From assembly GCF_009363695.1 (NCBI RefSeq), contig NZ_CP045403.1, positions 2,770,001-2,834,000 of the forward strand: a stretch of 64,000 bases of DNA, read 5' to 3'. This document shows, in pieces, positions 11,848 through 20,121 of the stretch. Numbering within the stretch: the first letter of the stretch is position 1; every line of letters starts with the position of its first letter. The translations under genes and the position numbers were made by a program. This DNA is from Bacillus sp. THAF10. Lineage in GTDB: Bacteria > Bacillota > Bacilli > Bacillales > Bacillaceae_I. The notes below the pieces were generated by a model that made no database searches, was not told the DNA's origin, and saw nothing but the letters and a program-made list of their open reading frames with translations.

Positions 11848-12079
11848 TGTTCTCGCGGTACCACCCTGATTATGACTAAAAATAGCCATCTCTCAGACTG
11901 CGTTTAACGGGGCAAGCCGGCAACATTTTACGCTGCACTCTGGATTAGCTTTCCGTTACCCTTCATTTTAGAGTTCTTTCAGCCTCGGAACTCCTCTCTA
12001 CGTGAGCAAATCTTGCTCCCAAAAAATGGTCTGTAACGTACTTTGATCCTTCTTTGAATTACTTGTATGTAGCTTTTAT
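11813..12079 (-). promoter_or_regulatory. T-box riboswitch, alanine specific, upstream of alaS
   Basis: The leader carries the canonical T-box AGGGTGGTACCGCG (minus strand; 11854-11867). Stem I can be folded with base helix GGAT/ATCC, an AGTA loop-E strand, and helix CGTTAC/GTAACG. The specifier loop opposite AGTA reads GGAAAGCTA, which puts an Ala codon GCU at 11947-11949. Uncharged tRNA-Ala would stabilise the antiterminator and raise alaS expression (established T-box mechanism). Confidence 0.93.
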
Positions 12080-12085
12080 GTTTCG

Positions 12086-12114
12086 ATTATATGCAAGAGA
12101 ATGTGGAATGTCAA
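12086..12114 (-). promoter_or_regulatory. Consensus sigma-A promoter for the alaS leader
   Basis: On the minus strand TTGACA (12109-12114), 17-bp spacer, TATAAT (12086-12091): both hexamers are perfect. The -35 overlaps the stop codon of the upstream permease gene (TGA at 12111-12113). Confidence 0.93.
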
Positions 12115-13169
12115 TGCTTGATAAAATGTGCACTTACATGGGTTAAGGTAACCTTTAAGATAGCAAATACCGGAACTGCTAAGATTAACCCAACTACACC
12201 AGCCACTTCCCCACCAATTAACAGTGCTAAAATGATAAACACCGGATGAATATGCAGGCTTTTTCCTACAATCAACGGAGATAATATGTTTCCCTCCACA
12301 AATTGCAGGCCAAAAATAATGACAACGACAATGATCACCATCTTAAATGACATTGTTAACGCAATAATGACGGCTGGAAACGCACCAATAATGGGACCAA
12401 AATACGGGATAACATTGGTAATTCCAATAATGACCCCAAGGACAAGGGCATACTTCATACCACTGATCCATAGGCTCGCTGATGCTAAAACACCTATAAG
12501 CAAACATACGGTAAGCTGTCCTCTGATATAGCTTCCTAGGGAGAGATCCACATCTTTTAAGAATGCAATTCCACCTTCACGCCATTTACGGGGAGTAAGA
12601 TACCAGATGGTTTTTTTCACCTGATCATAATCCTTTAACAAATAAAAAACTATGAAAGGAATGACAATAAGGATGAAAAAGGAATTTAAGATTCCCTTTA
12701 GCCCTTTAACAATCTTTGTCATTAAATTTGAGAGCATCGCTTCAAATTCATTAAACGTTTGGTCCACTTTCGTATGAACCCCATCAGGCCAGGTTGCAGT
12801 GGATTTATGAATCTGTTTAATCCAGGTACTATATGTTTCAGCATATTGAGGGAAATTATCAGAAAGCTCCCGGAACTGTTTAATAATAACGGGGATTCCA
12901 TGATAGAGGCCAAGGCCAAGGCTACCAAAAAACAACAAATATATGACCAAAATAGCTACAGGTCTTGGAACTCCACGGTTATGTGTTTTCTCCACAACCG
13001 GATGCAACAAATAGGTGATAAAAATACTAATAAAAAACGGAATACTAATAACAAAAACAACCCGAAGTATTGGTTGCCATAAGGGACTTAATTTCATAAA
13101 CACATATAAAATTATCATAACGAGTAGAAGTGTACCTAGCCGTAACAGCCATTTCTTCTGTTTTTCCAA
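12111..13169 (-). CDS. yrrI: AI-2E/PerM family membrane permease (YrrI)
   Basis: Polytopic membrane protein of the AI-2E family transporter (PerM/TqsA) type; substrate unknown, members export autoinducer-2 or act in cation/proton exchange. It has 352 aa with about eight hydrophobic segments: two at the N-terminus (10-60), one near 68-85, a long soluble loop (about 90-140), then a cluster from about 150 to the end with the family motif GxxxGITNVIPYFGPIIGAFPA. Start TTG at 13169 with AGGAGG 8 nt upstream. The alaS promoter -35 lies on its stop codon. It is at the same place as yrrI of B. subtilis. Confidence 0.9.
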   Translation of the reverse strand: MEKQKKWLLRLGTLLLVMIILYVFMKLSPLWQPILRVVFVISIPFFISIFITYLLHPVVEKTHNRGVPRPVAILVIYLLFFGSLGLGLYHGIPVIIKQFRELSDNFPQYAETYSTWIKQIHKSTATWPDGVHTKVDQTFNEFEAMLSNLMTKIVKGLKGILNSFFILIVIPFIVFYLLKDYDQVKKTIWYLTPRKWREGGIAFLKDVDLSLGSYIRGQLTVCLLIGVLASASLWISGMKYALVLGVIIGITNVIPYFGPIIGAFPAVIIALTMSFKMVIIVVVIIFGLQFVEGNILSPLIVGKSLHIHPVFIILALLIGGEVAGVVGLILAVPVFAILKVTLTHVSAHFIKH

Positions 13170-13225
13170 GAGAAACGCCTCCTACTCGTTATTTTCTATT
13201 TAGTTCTGCTTAAATATACGAACTT

Positions 13226-14581
13226 TTATTTCAGTTGTGATAGGGCCTCTCCTACTGTTTGGATCATAAACTGAAGGTCATCATCCGTTATCGTAAGTGG
13301 TGGAGAAAGTGTTAGAACATTATTATAACCGGCCACTGTCGCTCCGTTTTTCCCAATAAGTAGCCCCTTCTTTTTGCAGTAGCCAATCACTTCATTGGTT
13401 TTGCCTATTTCTATTGGCTCTTTTGTAGCTTTATCCTTTACCAGCTCTATTCCTATTAAGAGTCCTTTTCCTCTGACATCGCCAACATTTGGATGATTGG
13501 AAAGTCGTGATTTTAACTCACTTAATAGGATGGCGCCTTTTTCTGCTGAACGTTCCATCAATCTTTCTGACTCTAAAATCTCTAAGTTTTTCAAGGCAAG
13601 GGCACACGCGGCAGGACTACCTCCGAACGTGTTTACATGGCGGAGATAATCATATTCTTGGCTACCTTTGAACTGCTCATAAATCTCTTTTTTGACCGCC
13701 GTTGCAGACAAAGGCAAATAGGCACTAGTGATTCCTTTGGCCATTGTAATAATATCAGGCTGGACACCATAATTCATGAAACCAAATTTTTTCCCTGTTC
13801 TGCCGAAGCCACAAATCACTTCATCTACTATTAATAGCGCTCCATGCTTTTTGCATATATCATGGACATCACGCATGTAGGTCTCTGGCGGAGTCAAGAT
13901 TCCACCCCCTGTGATGATGGGCTCCATAATCATGGCAGCAATCGTTTCACTTAACTCCCAGGTCATTACCTGATCCACATCTGTCACACAACGCATTTTC
14001 ATCGTATTCTCAAGATGACCATCCTCCATCCTGTACGTATCAGGTGGTGGAATATGCACAAACCCTGGTGCTAGCGGCTCATACTTATACTTTCGCTGAG
14101 CTTGACCTGTAGCAGCTAGAGAACCCATGGTATTGCCATGATAGGAGCGATATCTGGAGACAATTTTATATCGGTCCGATTCTCCTTTTTGAGCATGATA
14201 TTGTCTGGCAATTTTAAAGGCGGTTTCATTTGCTTCTGAACCGCTATTGGAAAAGAAAATAACATAATCATCCTCAAGCCATTCATTAAGTTTTTCAGCA
14301 AGCTTTATAGCAGGCACATGACTTTGGGTGAGTGGAAAATAAGCTAGCTCTTTTAACTGTTCATATGCGGCTTCTGCAAGCTCTGTTCTTCCGTATCCTG
14401 CGTTTACACACCATAATCCTGCCATGCCGTCCAAGTATTGCTTGCCATCGATATCTGTTATCCAAGCTCCCTTTGCCTCTTTTATCACCATCGTTGCATC
14501 TGGCGTATATGGCTTCATAGAATGCCAAACAAAGCGGTCATCCTGAGCAAGTAAATTTTCCGTTTGATTTATCTTTCCCAT
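13226..14581 (-). CDS. pydD: Class III omega-amino acid aminotransferase (beta-alanine type)
   Basis: PLP-dependent class III aminotransferase, 451 aa. The internal aldimine lysine is in IITMAKGITSAYLPLSA (about residue 280), with the upstream LLIVDEVICGFGRTG block and cofactor-phosphate stretch SNSGSEANETAFK. Context (next to a CoA-acylating semialdehyde dehydrogenase and a complete reductive pyrimidine pathway) suggests beta-alanine or beta-aminoisobutyrate to malonate or methylmalonate semialdehyde; sequence alone also fits taurine:pyruvate or other omega-amino acid:pyruvate enzymes. Start ATG with GGGGAG 7 nt upstream; a GC-rich imperfect hairpin (TTCAAAGG.../...CCTTGAA, about 14599-14622) lies between it and mmsA. 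Confidence 0.85.
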   Translation of the reverse strand: MGKINQTENLLAQDDRFVWHSMKPYTPDATMVIKEAKGAWITDIDGKQYLDGMAGLWCVNAGYGRTELAEAAYEQLKELAYFPLTQSHVPAIKLAEKLNEWLEDDYVIFFSNSGSEANETAFKIARQYHAQKGESDRYKIVSRYRSYHGNTMGSLAATGQAQRKYKYEPLAPGFVHIPPPDTYRMEDGHLENTMKMRCVTDVDQVMTWELSETIAAMIMEPIITGGGILTPPETYMRDVHDICKKHGALLIVDEVICGFGRTGKKFGFMNYGVQPDIITMAKGITSAYLPLSATAVKKEIYEQFKGSQEYDYLRHVNTFGGSPAACALALKNLEILESERLMERSAEKGAILLSELKSRLSNHPNVGDVRGKGLLIGIELVKDKATKEPIEIGKTNEVIGYCKKKGLLIGKNGATVAGYNNVLTLSPPLTITDDDLQFMIQTVGEALSQLK

Positions 14582-14632
14582 TTCACTTCTCCCCTTTTCA
14601 AGGAGGGTCCCCCCCTTTGAAGATATGAAAAT

Positions 14633-16099
14633 CTAAAAATCAAATCGTGATGTGATCACTTTTTTGCGGGTGTAGAAATTGACACCATCCTTCCCATTCA
14701 CATGCAGGTCGCCATAGAAAGAATCCTTCCAGCCGGAAAATGGAAAAAATGCCATTGTCGCAGGAACCCCAACATTAACTCCAATCATTCCTGCGTCTGC
14801 TTCTTCCCGGAATTGTCGGACTGCCTTGGCATCTTTTGTATAAATGGTAGCTCCGTTGCCAAACCGGGACTTTTCAATATGTGAGAGGGCTTCATCCAAG
14901 TCTTTTGCTCGCAGAAGGCTTAATACAGGTGCAAAGATTTCTTCTTTGGCAATCGTCATCTCTGGCGTAACATGATCAAAAATTGTCGGACCTAGGAAAT
15001 TGCCTTCCGAATGTTCCTCCATCTCTTTTCTTCCGTCTCGAATTAATGATGCCCCTTCTGAAATTCCTTGGGTGATAAACCCAAGCACTTTTTCTCTGTG
15101 AGAGTCTCTAATAACAGCCGTCAACAACACATCTTCATCCATTCCATTTCCGATCGAAAGTTCATTTGCCTTTGCTTTTAATTCCTCGACAAACTTCTCG
15201 TTAGTTCCCACCACCACAACAGCACTGCAGGCCATACAACGCTGCCCAGCACTTCCGAACGCAGAGGTAAGAATATGTTGCGCTGCTTTTTCCACATTGG
15301 CATCTGGCATCACCACATGATGATTTTTCGCTCCTGATAAAGCTTGCACACGCTTGCCATTTTTTGCTGCTGTTTCATAAACATACTTGGCTACTGGTTG
15401 TGAGCCGACAAAAGAAATAGCTTTCACAGCGCCATGATCTAATAACCCATTTACTACATCATGTGCCCCGTGCACGATATTTAGTACCCCATCAGGACCT
15501 CCTGCTTCTTTAAATAGTTCAACAAGTCGATTGGCAAGCATTGGGGTACGCTCTGAAGGTTTGAGTATAAAGGTATTTCCACAAGCAATGGCAAGTGGGA
15601 ACATCCATAGGGGTACCATCATCGGAAAATTAAATGGTGTAATGCCTCCCACAACCCCGAGTGGGTAGCGATACATACTTGAATCGATTTCTTCGGCGAT
15701 ATTGGACAGGGATTCTCCCATCATCAAAGTGGGAGCTCCTGCTGCAAATTCCACACATTCTAACCCTCGCTGCACTTCACCATGTGCTTCTTTGTATGCC
15801 TTTCCATTTTCCAACACAATTAATTTTGCAAGTTCATCGTGATGTTTCGATAAGAGATGATGGTAGGCATATAGAATTCTCGCACGCTTTGGTACAGGGG
15901 TGTTTTTCCACGTTTTAAACGCTGCTTGAGCTGCTTCTACAGCATCCTCCACATCACTTTTTGTAGAGATTGGAACTTTAGCAAGGCACTCATTTGTGGC
16001 CGGATTAATGACCTCATGCTGTTCATTTCCTTTAGAGTCCACCCATACGCCATTAATAAAATTTTGTAGGACAACCGTTTTGTTTGAAGTTAAAGTCAC
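14633..16099 (-). CDS. mmsA: CoA-acylating (methyl)malonate-semialdehyde dehydrogenase
   Basis: Aldehyde dehydrogenase superfamily member of the MMSDH type, 488 aa, converting malonate semialdehyde to acetyl-CoA or methylmalonate semialdehyde to propionyl-CoA with NAD+ and CoA, releasing CO2. Diagnostic stretches: [11 protein letters not shown], the cofactor region [57 protein letters not shown] (the usual ALDH Glu replaced, as in MMSDH), and catalytic Cys in [11 protein letters not shown] (about residue 286). Start GTG with AGGAGGAGG upstream. It heads a two-gene unit with the aminotransferase. Its upstream region carries a 13-bp motif shared with the pydC promoter region. Confidence 0.93.
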   Translation of the reverse strand: MTLTSNKTVVLQNFINGVWVDSKGNEQHEVINPATNECLAKVPISTKSDVEDAVEAAQAAFKTWKNTPVPKRARILYAYHHLLSKHHDELAKLIVLENGKAYKEAHGEVQRGLECVEFAAGAPTLMMGESLSNIAEEIDSSMYRYPLGVVGGITPFNFPMMVPLWMFPLAIACGNTFILKPSERTPMLANRLVELFKEAGGPDGVLNIVHGAHDVVNGLLDHGAVKAISFVGSQPVAKYVYETAAKNGKRVQALSGAKNHHVVMPDANVEKAAQHILTSAFGSAGQRCMACSAVVVVGTNEKFVEELKAKANELSIGNGMDEDVLLTAVIRDSHREKVLGFITQGISEGASLIRDGRKEMEEHSEGNFLGPTIFDHVTPEMTIAKEEIFAPVLSLLRAKDLDEALSHIEKSRFGNGATIYTKDAKAVRQFREEADAGMIGVNVGVPATMAFFPFSGWKDSFYGDLHVNGKDGVNFYTRKKVITSRFDF

Positions 16100-16179
16100 A
16101 ACTCTTCCTCCTCCTTTTTGGAAATTATGAAAAGGGTCTTACGACTATTATCTGACAAATCAAAAAGTCTTTCATTAGA

Positions 16180-16192
16180 CAAAGTGTAAAAC
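16180..16192 (-). promoter_or_regulatory. Candidate PucR-type operator upstream of mmsA
   Basis: The 13-mer GTTTTACACTTTG (minus strand), 81 bp before mmsA, is identical to one 130 bp before pydC (25563-25575). Two TTGTC half-sites follow it. The regulator assignment is inferred from the neighbouring pucR-like gene. Confidence 0.45.
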
Positions 16193-16225
16193 GAATTGTA
16201 TGTATTAGCTAACATTTTGCTACCA

Positions 16226-16262
16226 AAAGAAAAAGTGCTGACCTCTAAAAAGATCGCACTTT
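16226..16262 (-). terminator. Terminator overlapping the pucR 3' end
   Basis: Minus-strand stem AAAGTGC...GCACTTT with inner GATC/GGTC pairing, followed by UUUCUUUU. The pucR stop codon lies in the loop. It isolates the mmsA-aminotransferase unit from pucR. Confidence 0.65.
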
Positions 16263-17852
16263 ACTTTCTCCCTCTGGATACCCAGAAGTTGTATGAAGAT
16301 ATTCATAGACCATTACCATAAACTCGATGACTAGCCGTTTTTCTGGGTTCATGAAGTCTTCTCCTAAAAGACTTTCAAGCTTCTGAATGCGGTGATAGAG
16401 TGTTTGTCTAACAATAAAAAGCTTGCTTGCGGTTTCTTTTTTTGAACCATTACAGGAAAGATAGACTTTTAGCGTTTCTAGCAATTTCCCATTATGTTTT
16501 TTGTCATAAAGAATGACTGGCTCTAAATACTCCATTACAAATTCCCGGAGATCATGCTGCCTTTGCATGAAGGAAATAAGACGATAAATATGGAGTTCTT
16601 CAAAACAGGAAAAAACTTCTCCTTTTAATAGTTGCTCTTGAATTTGCAATGCCTCCCAGGCAGATTGAAAACTCTTGGAAAGCTGATCAAGAGGCTGCAC
16701 ATATTTTCCTGCAGCTAGTCGAAGCGTGGGATTCCCTTTTTTATCCTTCTGCTTATCAAGCAGCGCTTTAACTCCTTCCTTCATACTTTCTTTCCAGCTC
16801 TTTTCTTCCCTGCTATGTAACATGATGATGGTTAGGGTATTTTTCATCTCAGTGAAAAACAAAGTAAAGCCGAGCTTTTCAAAGGTCGATCGAAATAAAA
16901 GGGTCAAGTAGGTTTTATCCAATGAGGGAGCTTGTGGGTCTCCTTTTCTGCAAAGCAGCACCATCCCGCTCTTTTGAAAAAAGCTATCATTTCTACCAAG
17001 AAAATTTCGAATCGCCTCCTTTGTCTGCCCGCCTTCCAACCAGCTTCTTAGCCATTCACTTTCTTCTAATCTTCTTTTTTCTTCTACGTATAATCCTCGT
17101 AATATATGTTGCGCAAGCGCCGTTACTGTCCTGTCTATCAACAGATGGTCATAATCTGTTAAAACTCTTGTTTCTGATAAGAAATGAATCATTCCATGTT
17201 GCTTTTCCATTACATAAACCGGCTGTCTCCAATAATACTCGGTAGTAGCTGGAGAATGCGTGTGGCAGAGGTATTTTTTTCGATCATGAATCGGAACATC
17301 TGGGATAAAGATTTTCTCCTTGTTGCTATATTCAAAAATCACCTGAACTTCAAGATGTTCTTGTAGGTAGGTGAGGATTTCATTTTCATGAGTAAGTGTA
17401 AGTAGCTTTTTATTAAGCTTTTGCGAGTAGTTTTCTAGCTGGGTGATTTTTTGATACTGATGATTAATTAGTACAGAATGAATTTCCTGTGTAATGTCAA
17501 CAAAGGACACTTCTTGATGGAAAAGGATAAGAGGAAATTGTGCATTATTTGCTAAGTGAATTATTTCCGGTGGAATCTCGGGGATATAGCTGCCTTTTTC
17601 TATGCATAATCCTGCTGCCTTGCAGTTAATTAATTGTTGAACAAAGCTTTGAAACTTTTCGATATCCTGACCAAAAGAAACGCCTGTGGATAGAATCAAT
17701 TCGTGCCCATTTAATAGTTTTTCTATTTGGGCTATTTCCACTACATGAACCCATTTAACCTGCTGATGCAGTCCCTTACTTCCAGCAATGACTTTGGCTG
17801 TTTCGAACTGTTTGTTTTGGAGAATTTCCTGCAGTGACAGTATCGCTTTCAT
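16245..17852 (-). CDS. pucR: PucR-family transcriptional regulator
   Basis: Cytoplasmic regulator, 535 aa. The N-terminal PucR (purine-catabolism) sensor domain spans about residues 8-130 (LSTGVSFGQDIEKFQSFVQQL, then FPLILFHQEVSFVDITQEIH), a central CdaR/GGDEF-like region follows (about 270-430), and the C-terminal HTH_30 helix-turn-helix is LKVYLSCNGSKKETASKLF (about 462-480), then VRQTLYHRIQKLESLLG. PucR-type proteins activate nucleobase-degradation genes in response to pathway intermediates. Its position in the middle of the pyrimidine block makes it the likely regulator. ATG with GAGGTGAAG upstream; a TATAAT at 17897-17902 is a possible -10. Confidence 0.88.
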   Translation of the reverse strand: MKAILSLQEILQNKQFETAKVIAGSKGLHQQVKWVHVVEIAQIEKLLNGHELILSTGVSFGQDIEKFQSFVQQLINCKAAGLCIEKGSYIPEIPPEIIHLANNAQFPLILFHQEVSFVDITQEIHSVLINHQYQKITQLENYSQKLNKKLLTLTHENEILTYLQEHLEVQVIFEYSNKEKIFIPDVPIHDRKKYLCHTHSPATTEYYWRQPVYVMEKQHGMIHFLSETRVLTDYDHLLIDRTVTALAQHILRGLYVEEKRRLEESEWLRSWLEGGQTKEAIRNFLGRNDSFFQKSGMVLLCRKGDPQAPSLDKTYLTLLFRSTFEKLGFTLFFTEMKNTLTIIMLHSREEKSWKESMKEGVKALLDKQKDKKGNPTLRLAAGKYVQPLDQLSKSFQSAWEALQIQEQLLKGEVFSCFEELHIYRLISFMQRQHDLREFVMEYLEPVILYDKKHNGKLLETLKVYLSCNGSKKETASKLFIVRQTLYHRIQKLESLLGEDFMNPEKRLVIEFMVMVYEYLHTTSGYPEGESKVRSF

Positions 17853-17943
17853 TTCTTCACCTCATCACGTTATCAGTGTGGATTGTCCATCTTCTTATTA
17901 TAAAGGAAAAAACATCATAATTTTATTAAATATTCTGACAAAT

Positions 17944-17980
17944 AAACACAAAAGGTGACAAGCACCCTCGACTTGTCACC
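17944..17980 (-). terminator. Terminator after the 77-aa gene at 17988
   Basis: Perfect 9-bp stem GGTGACAAG / CTTGTCACC, loop TCGAGGGTG, then UUUUGUGUUU on the minus strand. It ends the permease-linked unit before pucR. Confidence 0.8.
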
Positions 17981-17987
17981 CTTAACC

Positions 17988-18221
17988 TTAATTATTTATT
18001 GGGAACGTTAGCTGAATTTCTTGGAGCATTTCTTGAAATTCTCCTTCGTCATTGAAATCACTGGAATCCCAGTTTTCTAAAATCCAATGTACCAATTCTT
18101 CTGGCGAGTTAAAGTATTCTCCACTAGAATCCGCTTTTCGGATCGTAAATCTGTTGTTATCCTCATCAATCGTTACTTCACAGGGATAGGCACTTTCTTT
18201 ACATTTGAGTTGATATTCCAT
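17988..18221 (-). CDS. Small hypothetical protein (77 aa)
   Basis: Not recognised. A 77-aa acidic cytoplasmic protein, no signal peptide or membrane segment. It has two cysteines (LKCKESAYPCEVTID) in the first 15 residues and a pattern of short beta strands (TIDEDNNRFTIRKA) followed by helical acidic stretches (PEELVHWILENW, EFQEMLQEIQLTF). A Shine-Dalgarno-like GGAG lies upstream (near 18230) and a strong terminator directly follows, both supporting a real gene. It lies between the NCS1 permease group and pucR. Confidence 0.6.
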   Translation of the reverse strand: MEYQLKCKESAYPCEVTIDEDNNRFTIRKADSSGEYFNSPEELVHWILENWDSSDFNDEGEFQEMLQEIQLTFPINN

Positions 18222-18289
18222 CTATCGATACTCCTTTCACGAAGCAGTTTACATGATTTTATTCTTGTTATGGTTAGTCTATGAGGAAT

Positions 18290-18523
18290 TTATAAAAATT
18301 CTCCACGTTGTTGCCTGATTAGAATGGATGCGAAATACTTTCTAGCATCTGCATGCTTAATGTGAAGGGTTTGTTGCTCCACATTTTCTTTTTCATCTCC
18401 GTTTTTCTCAAGTAAAAGAAAAGAGCCTTCTAAATTTTCTTCTACAGATTTTATGTGATAGCCTTTCACGATAAAAAAATCAATTTTTTCTTTTTCTGCT
18501 ACATATTGTTGGTAATCACTCAA
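18290..18523 (-). CDS. Small hypothetical protein (77 aa) after the NCS1 permease
   Basis: Not recognised. 77 aa, soluble, charged, Lys/Glu rich in the middle (EKNGDEKENVEQQ), with a helical N-terminus and IKHADARKYFASILIRQQRGEFL at the end. It starts with TTG, with a perfect AGGAGG 8 nt upstream, and begins 21 bp after the permease stop, so it is in the same transcript. Its function may be tied to the permease or pathway, but nothing in the sequence says how. Confidence 0.6.
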   Translation of the reverse strand: MSDYQQYVAEKEKIDFFIVKGYHIKSVEENLEGSFLLLEKNGDEKENVEQQTLHIKHADARKYFASILIRQQRGEFL

Positions 18524-18544
18524 AATCTATTCCTCCTACTTTTT

Positions 18545-20008
18545 TTAACTAGAGAGCTCTTCTGGTGTTTCATAATATTCAGCCTCTTCCTTGATTACCC
18601 AATCTCTGCCAACGGTTATTCCCAAGTATTTTTCATCATCTGGGTCTGTAATTTCCGCCTGTTCATATTTCCGGAAGTACCAGTACTTTGCTAAAACATA
18701 GTAAAGACCTGCACCTACGACAAAGCCGACAATAAAAGAATAATTGGCAAGATAGTATGCTGCTGCACCACCTGCAATCCATGCGATAAAACCAGCAAGA
18801 TTGAACCCTTTAGTATAGCTGAATTGGCCGTGTTCCTCATAAAGATCATGCACATTGACTCGTCGCTTTCTTAATAAATAGTAGTCTGCGAATAAAATTC
18901 CAACGATAGCAGATAAAATTCCTCCAACGATAAGTAGGACTGGAATAAGAATTCCGAACAAATTCCAAGGCTGCACTATTGATCCAACGATCCCCGCAAT
19001 GACAACTCCAGCCCAAAACGGAACTCTTGGACCCCCAACATTAGAAAAAATAGTTGCTGCTGGAATTAGGTTTGCAGAAGCATTGGTAGACCATTGAGCG
19101 AAAATGATCATTAACAATAAAACACCGAGCACAATCCCTGTTGCTGCTTCCTGCAGGGCCAATACAGGATCATAGTTTGCTACAGCAATATAAGATACTC
19201 CACCGATTGCTACCATGAAGGTTTGGGTGATTGGCAATGCGACGACACTGCCGACGATGCTTGATTTATTCCGTTTTAACCAGCTTCTTTCATATTTTGG
19301 TGCTTTAATGAATCTAGAAATGGAAGGGATATCTGCAGCAAGTGTCGCCCAAAAGCCCATATTACTGAAAATGACGACAAGAAATGCCGTAACGGCAGCA
19401 CCACCTGTTACCGGGCTTTCTATCCAAGACCAAACCTCTCTTCCTTGCTCTAGGGCTTTATCTGATAATGTGGTATACATCCATGCGGAAATTATGATGA
19501 TAATTGGTGCAGCAAGGTCTGCAAAACGCTCCACCGCTTTGATGCCTAACGCCGTATTTAACAGCTGTATTGCAGCAAAGATTAAAAAGCAGACAAACCA
19601 ATTATCAAAACCTGTCAAAGTAAAAAGAATGGCATTCATAGCAGTGGCACCAAAGTATGTGTTTATCCCAAACCAAAAGGAAGCAGCTAACCCTCTTATG
19701 ATGGATGGGATATGGGTACCGACCGTTCCAAATGGTGCACGCATGTATACTGGGAAGGACAAACCATGCTCAATTCCAATATCACCTGTAATCGTCATGA
19801 ATAGTCCAATAGCGACACTTCCAATAATCGTAGCGAGGATAACCCAGCCAAGAGATAAACTTTGAACACCCGCTCCCCCAATGGCAAATGCAGCAAGTAC
19901 TACGGCCATCCCAACCCACATGACAGCAAAACCAAGCGTTCCAATTTTTCTTCCAGCATGTGAAATTGGTAAAAGATCTGGTGATTTCAAATAGCTTGCT
20001 TTTTTCAT
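18545..20008 (-). CDS. NCS1-family nucleobase/hydantoin/allantoin permease
   Basis: Nucleobase:cation symporter-1 family carrier, 487 aa, with about twelve hydrophobic segments between residues 22 and 450. Family signatures: an N-terminal PISHAGRKIGTLGFAVMWVG, FGINTYFGATAMNAI (substrate/cation site region), SNMGFWATLAADIPSISRF and FADYYLLRKRRVNVHDLY. NCS1 members import uracil, hydantoins or allantoin; in this locus the probable substrate is a pyrimidine or dihydropyrimidine. It is preceded, after hydA, by an 11-bp stem hairpin followed by U-rich sequence, which may reduce its expression relative to the enzymes. Confidence 0.9.
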   Translation of the reverse strand: MKKASYLKSPDLLPISHAGRKIGTLGFAVMWVGMAVVLAAFAIGGAGVQSLSLGWVILATIIGSVAIGLFMTITGDIGIEHGLSFPVYMRAPFGTVGTHIPSIIRGLAASFWFGINTYFGATAMNAILFTLTGFDNWFVCFLIFAAIQLLNTALGIKAVERFADLAAPIIIIISAWMYTTLSDKALEQGREVWSWIESPVTGGAAVTAFLVVIFSNMGFWATLAADIPSISRFIKAPKYERSWLKRNKSSIVGSVVALPITQTFMVAIGGVSYIAVANYDPVLALQEAATGIVLGVLLLMIIFAQWSTNASANLIPAATIFSNVGGPRVPFWAGVVIAGIVGSIVQPWNLFGILIPVLLIVGGILSAIVGILFADYYLLRKRRVNVHDLYEEHGQFSYTKGFNLAGFIAWIAGGAAAYYLANYSFIVGFVVGAGLYYVLAKYWYFRKYEQAEITDPDDEKYLGITVGRDWVIKEEAEYYETPEELSS

Positions 20009-20047
20009 CTTTTCAACACCCCATCATCGTCTTTTTTTGTAAAACAA

Positions 20048-20083
20048 ATGCTTGACCTAAAAGCAATAGCGAAGGCCAAGCAT
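20048..20083 (-). terminator. Hairpin between hydA and the NCS1 permease
   Basis: Minus-strand stem ATGCTTGGCCT / AGGTCAAGCAT (11 bp, one G-U), 14-nt loop, followed by UUGUUUUAC. It may be a weak terminator or attenuator inside the operon. Confidence 0.5.
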
Positions 20084-20121
20084 ATGGAGGTTGTTGTTAT
20101 TGGAATGCTACGAATTCTTCG

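Noticed and set aside
11788..11889. 34-codon N-terminal extension of alaS
   Set aside because: It reads through the T-box sequence and terminator hairpin; the ATG at 11787 gives the family length of 878 aa.
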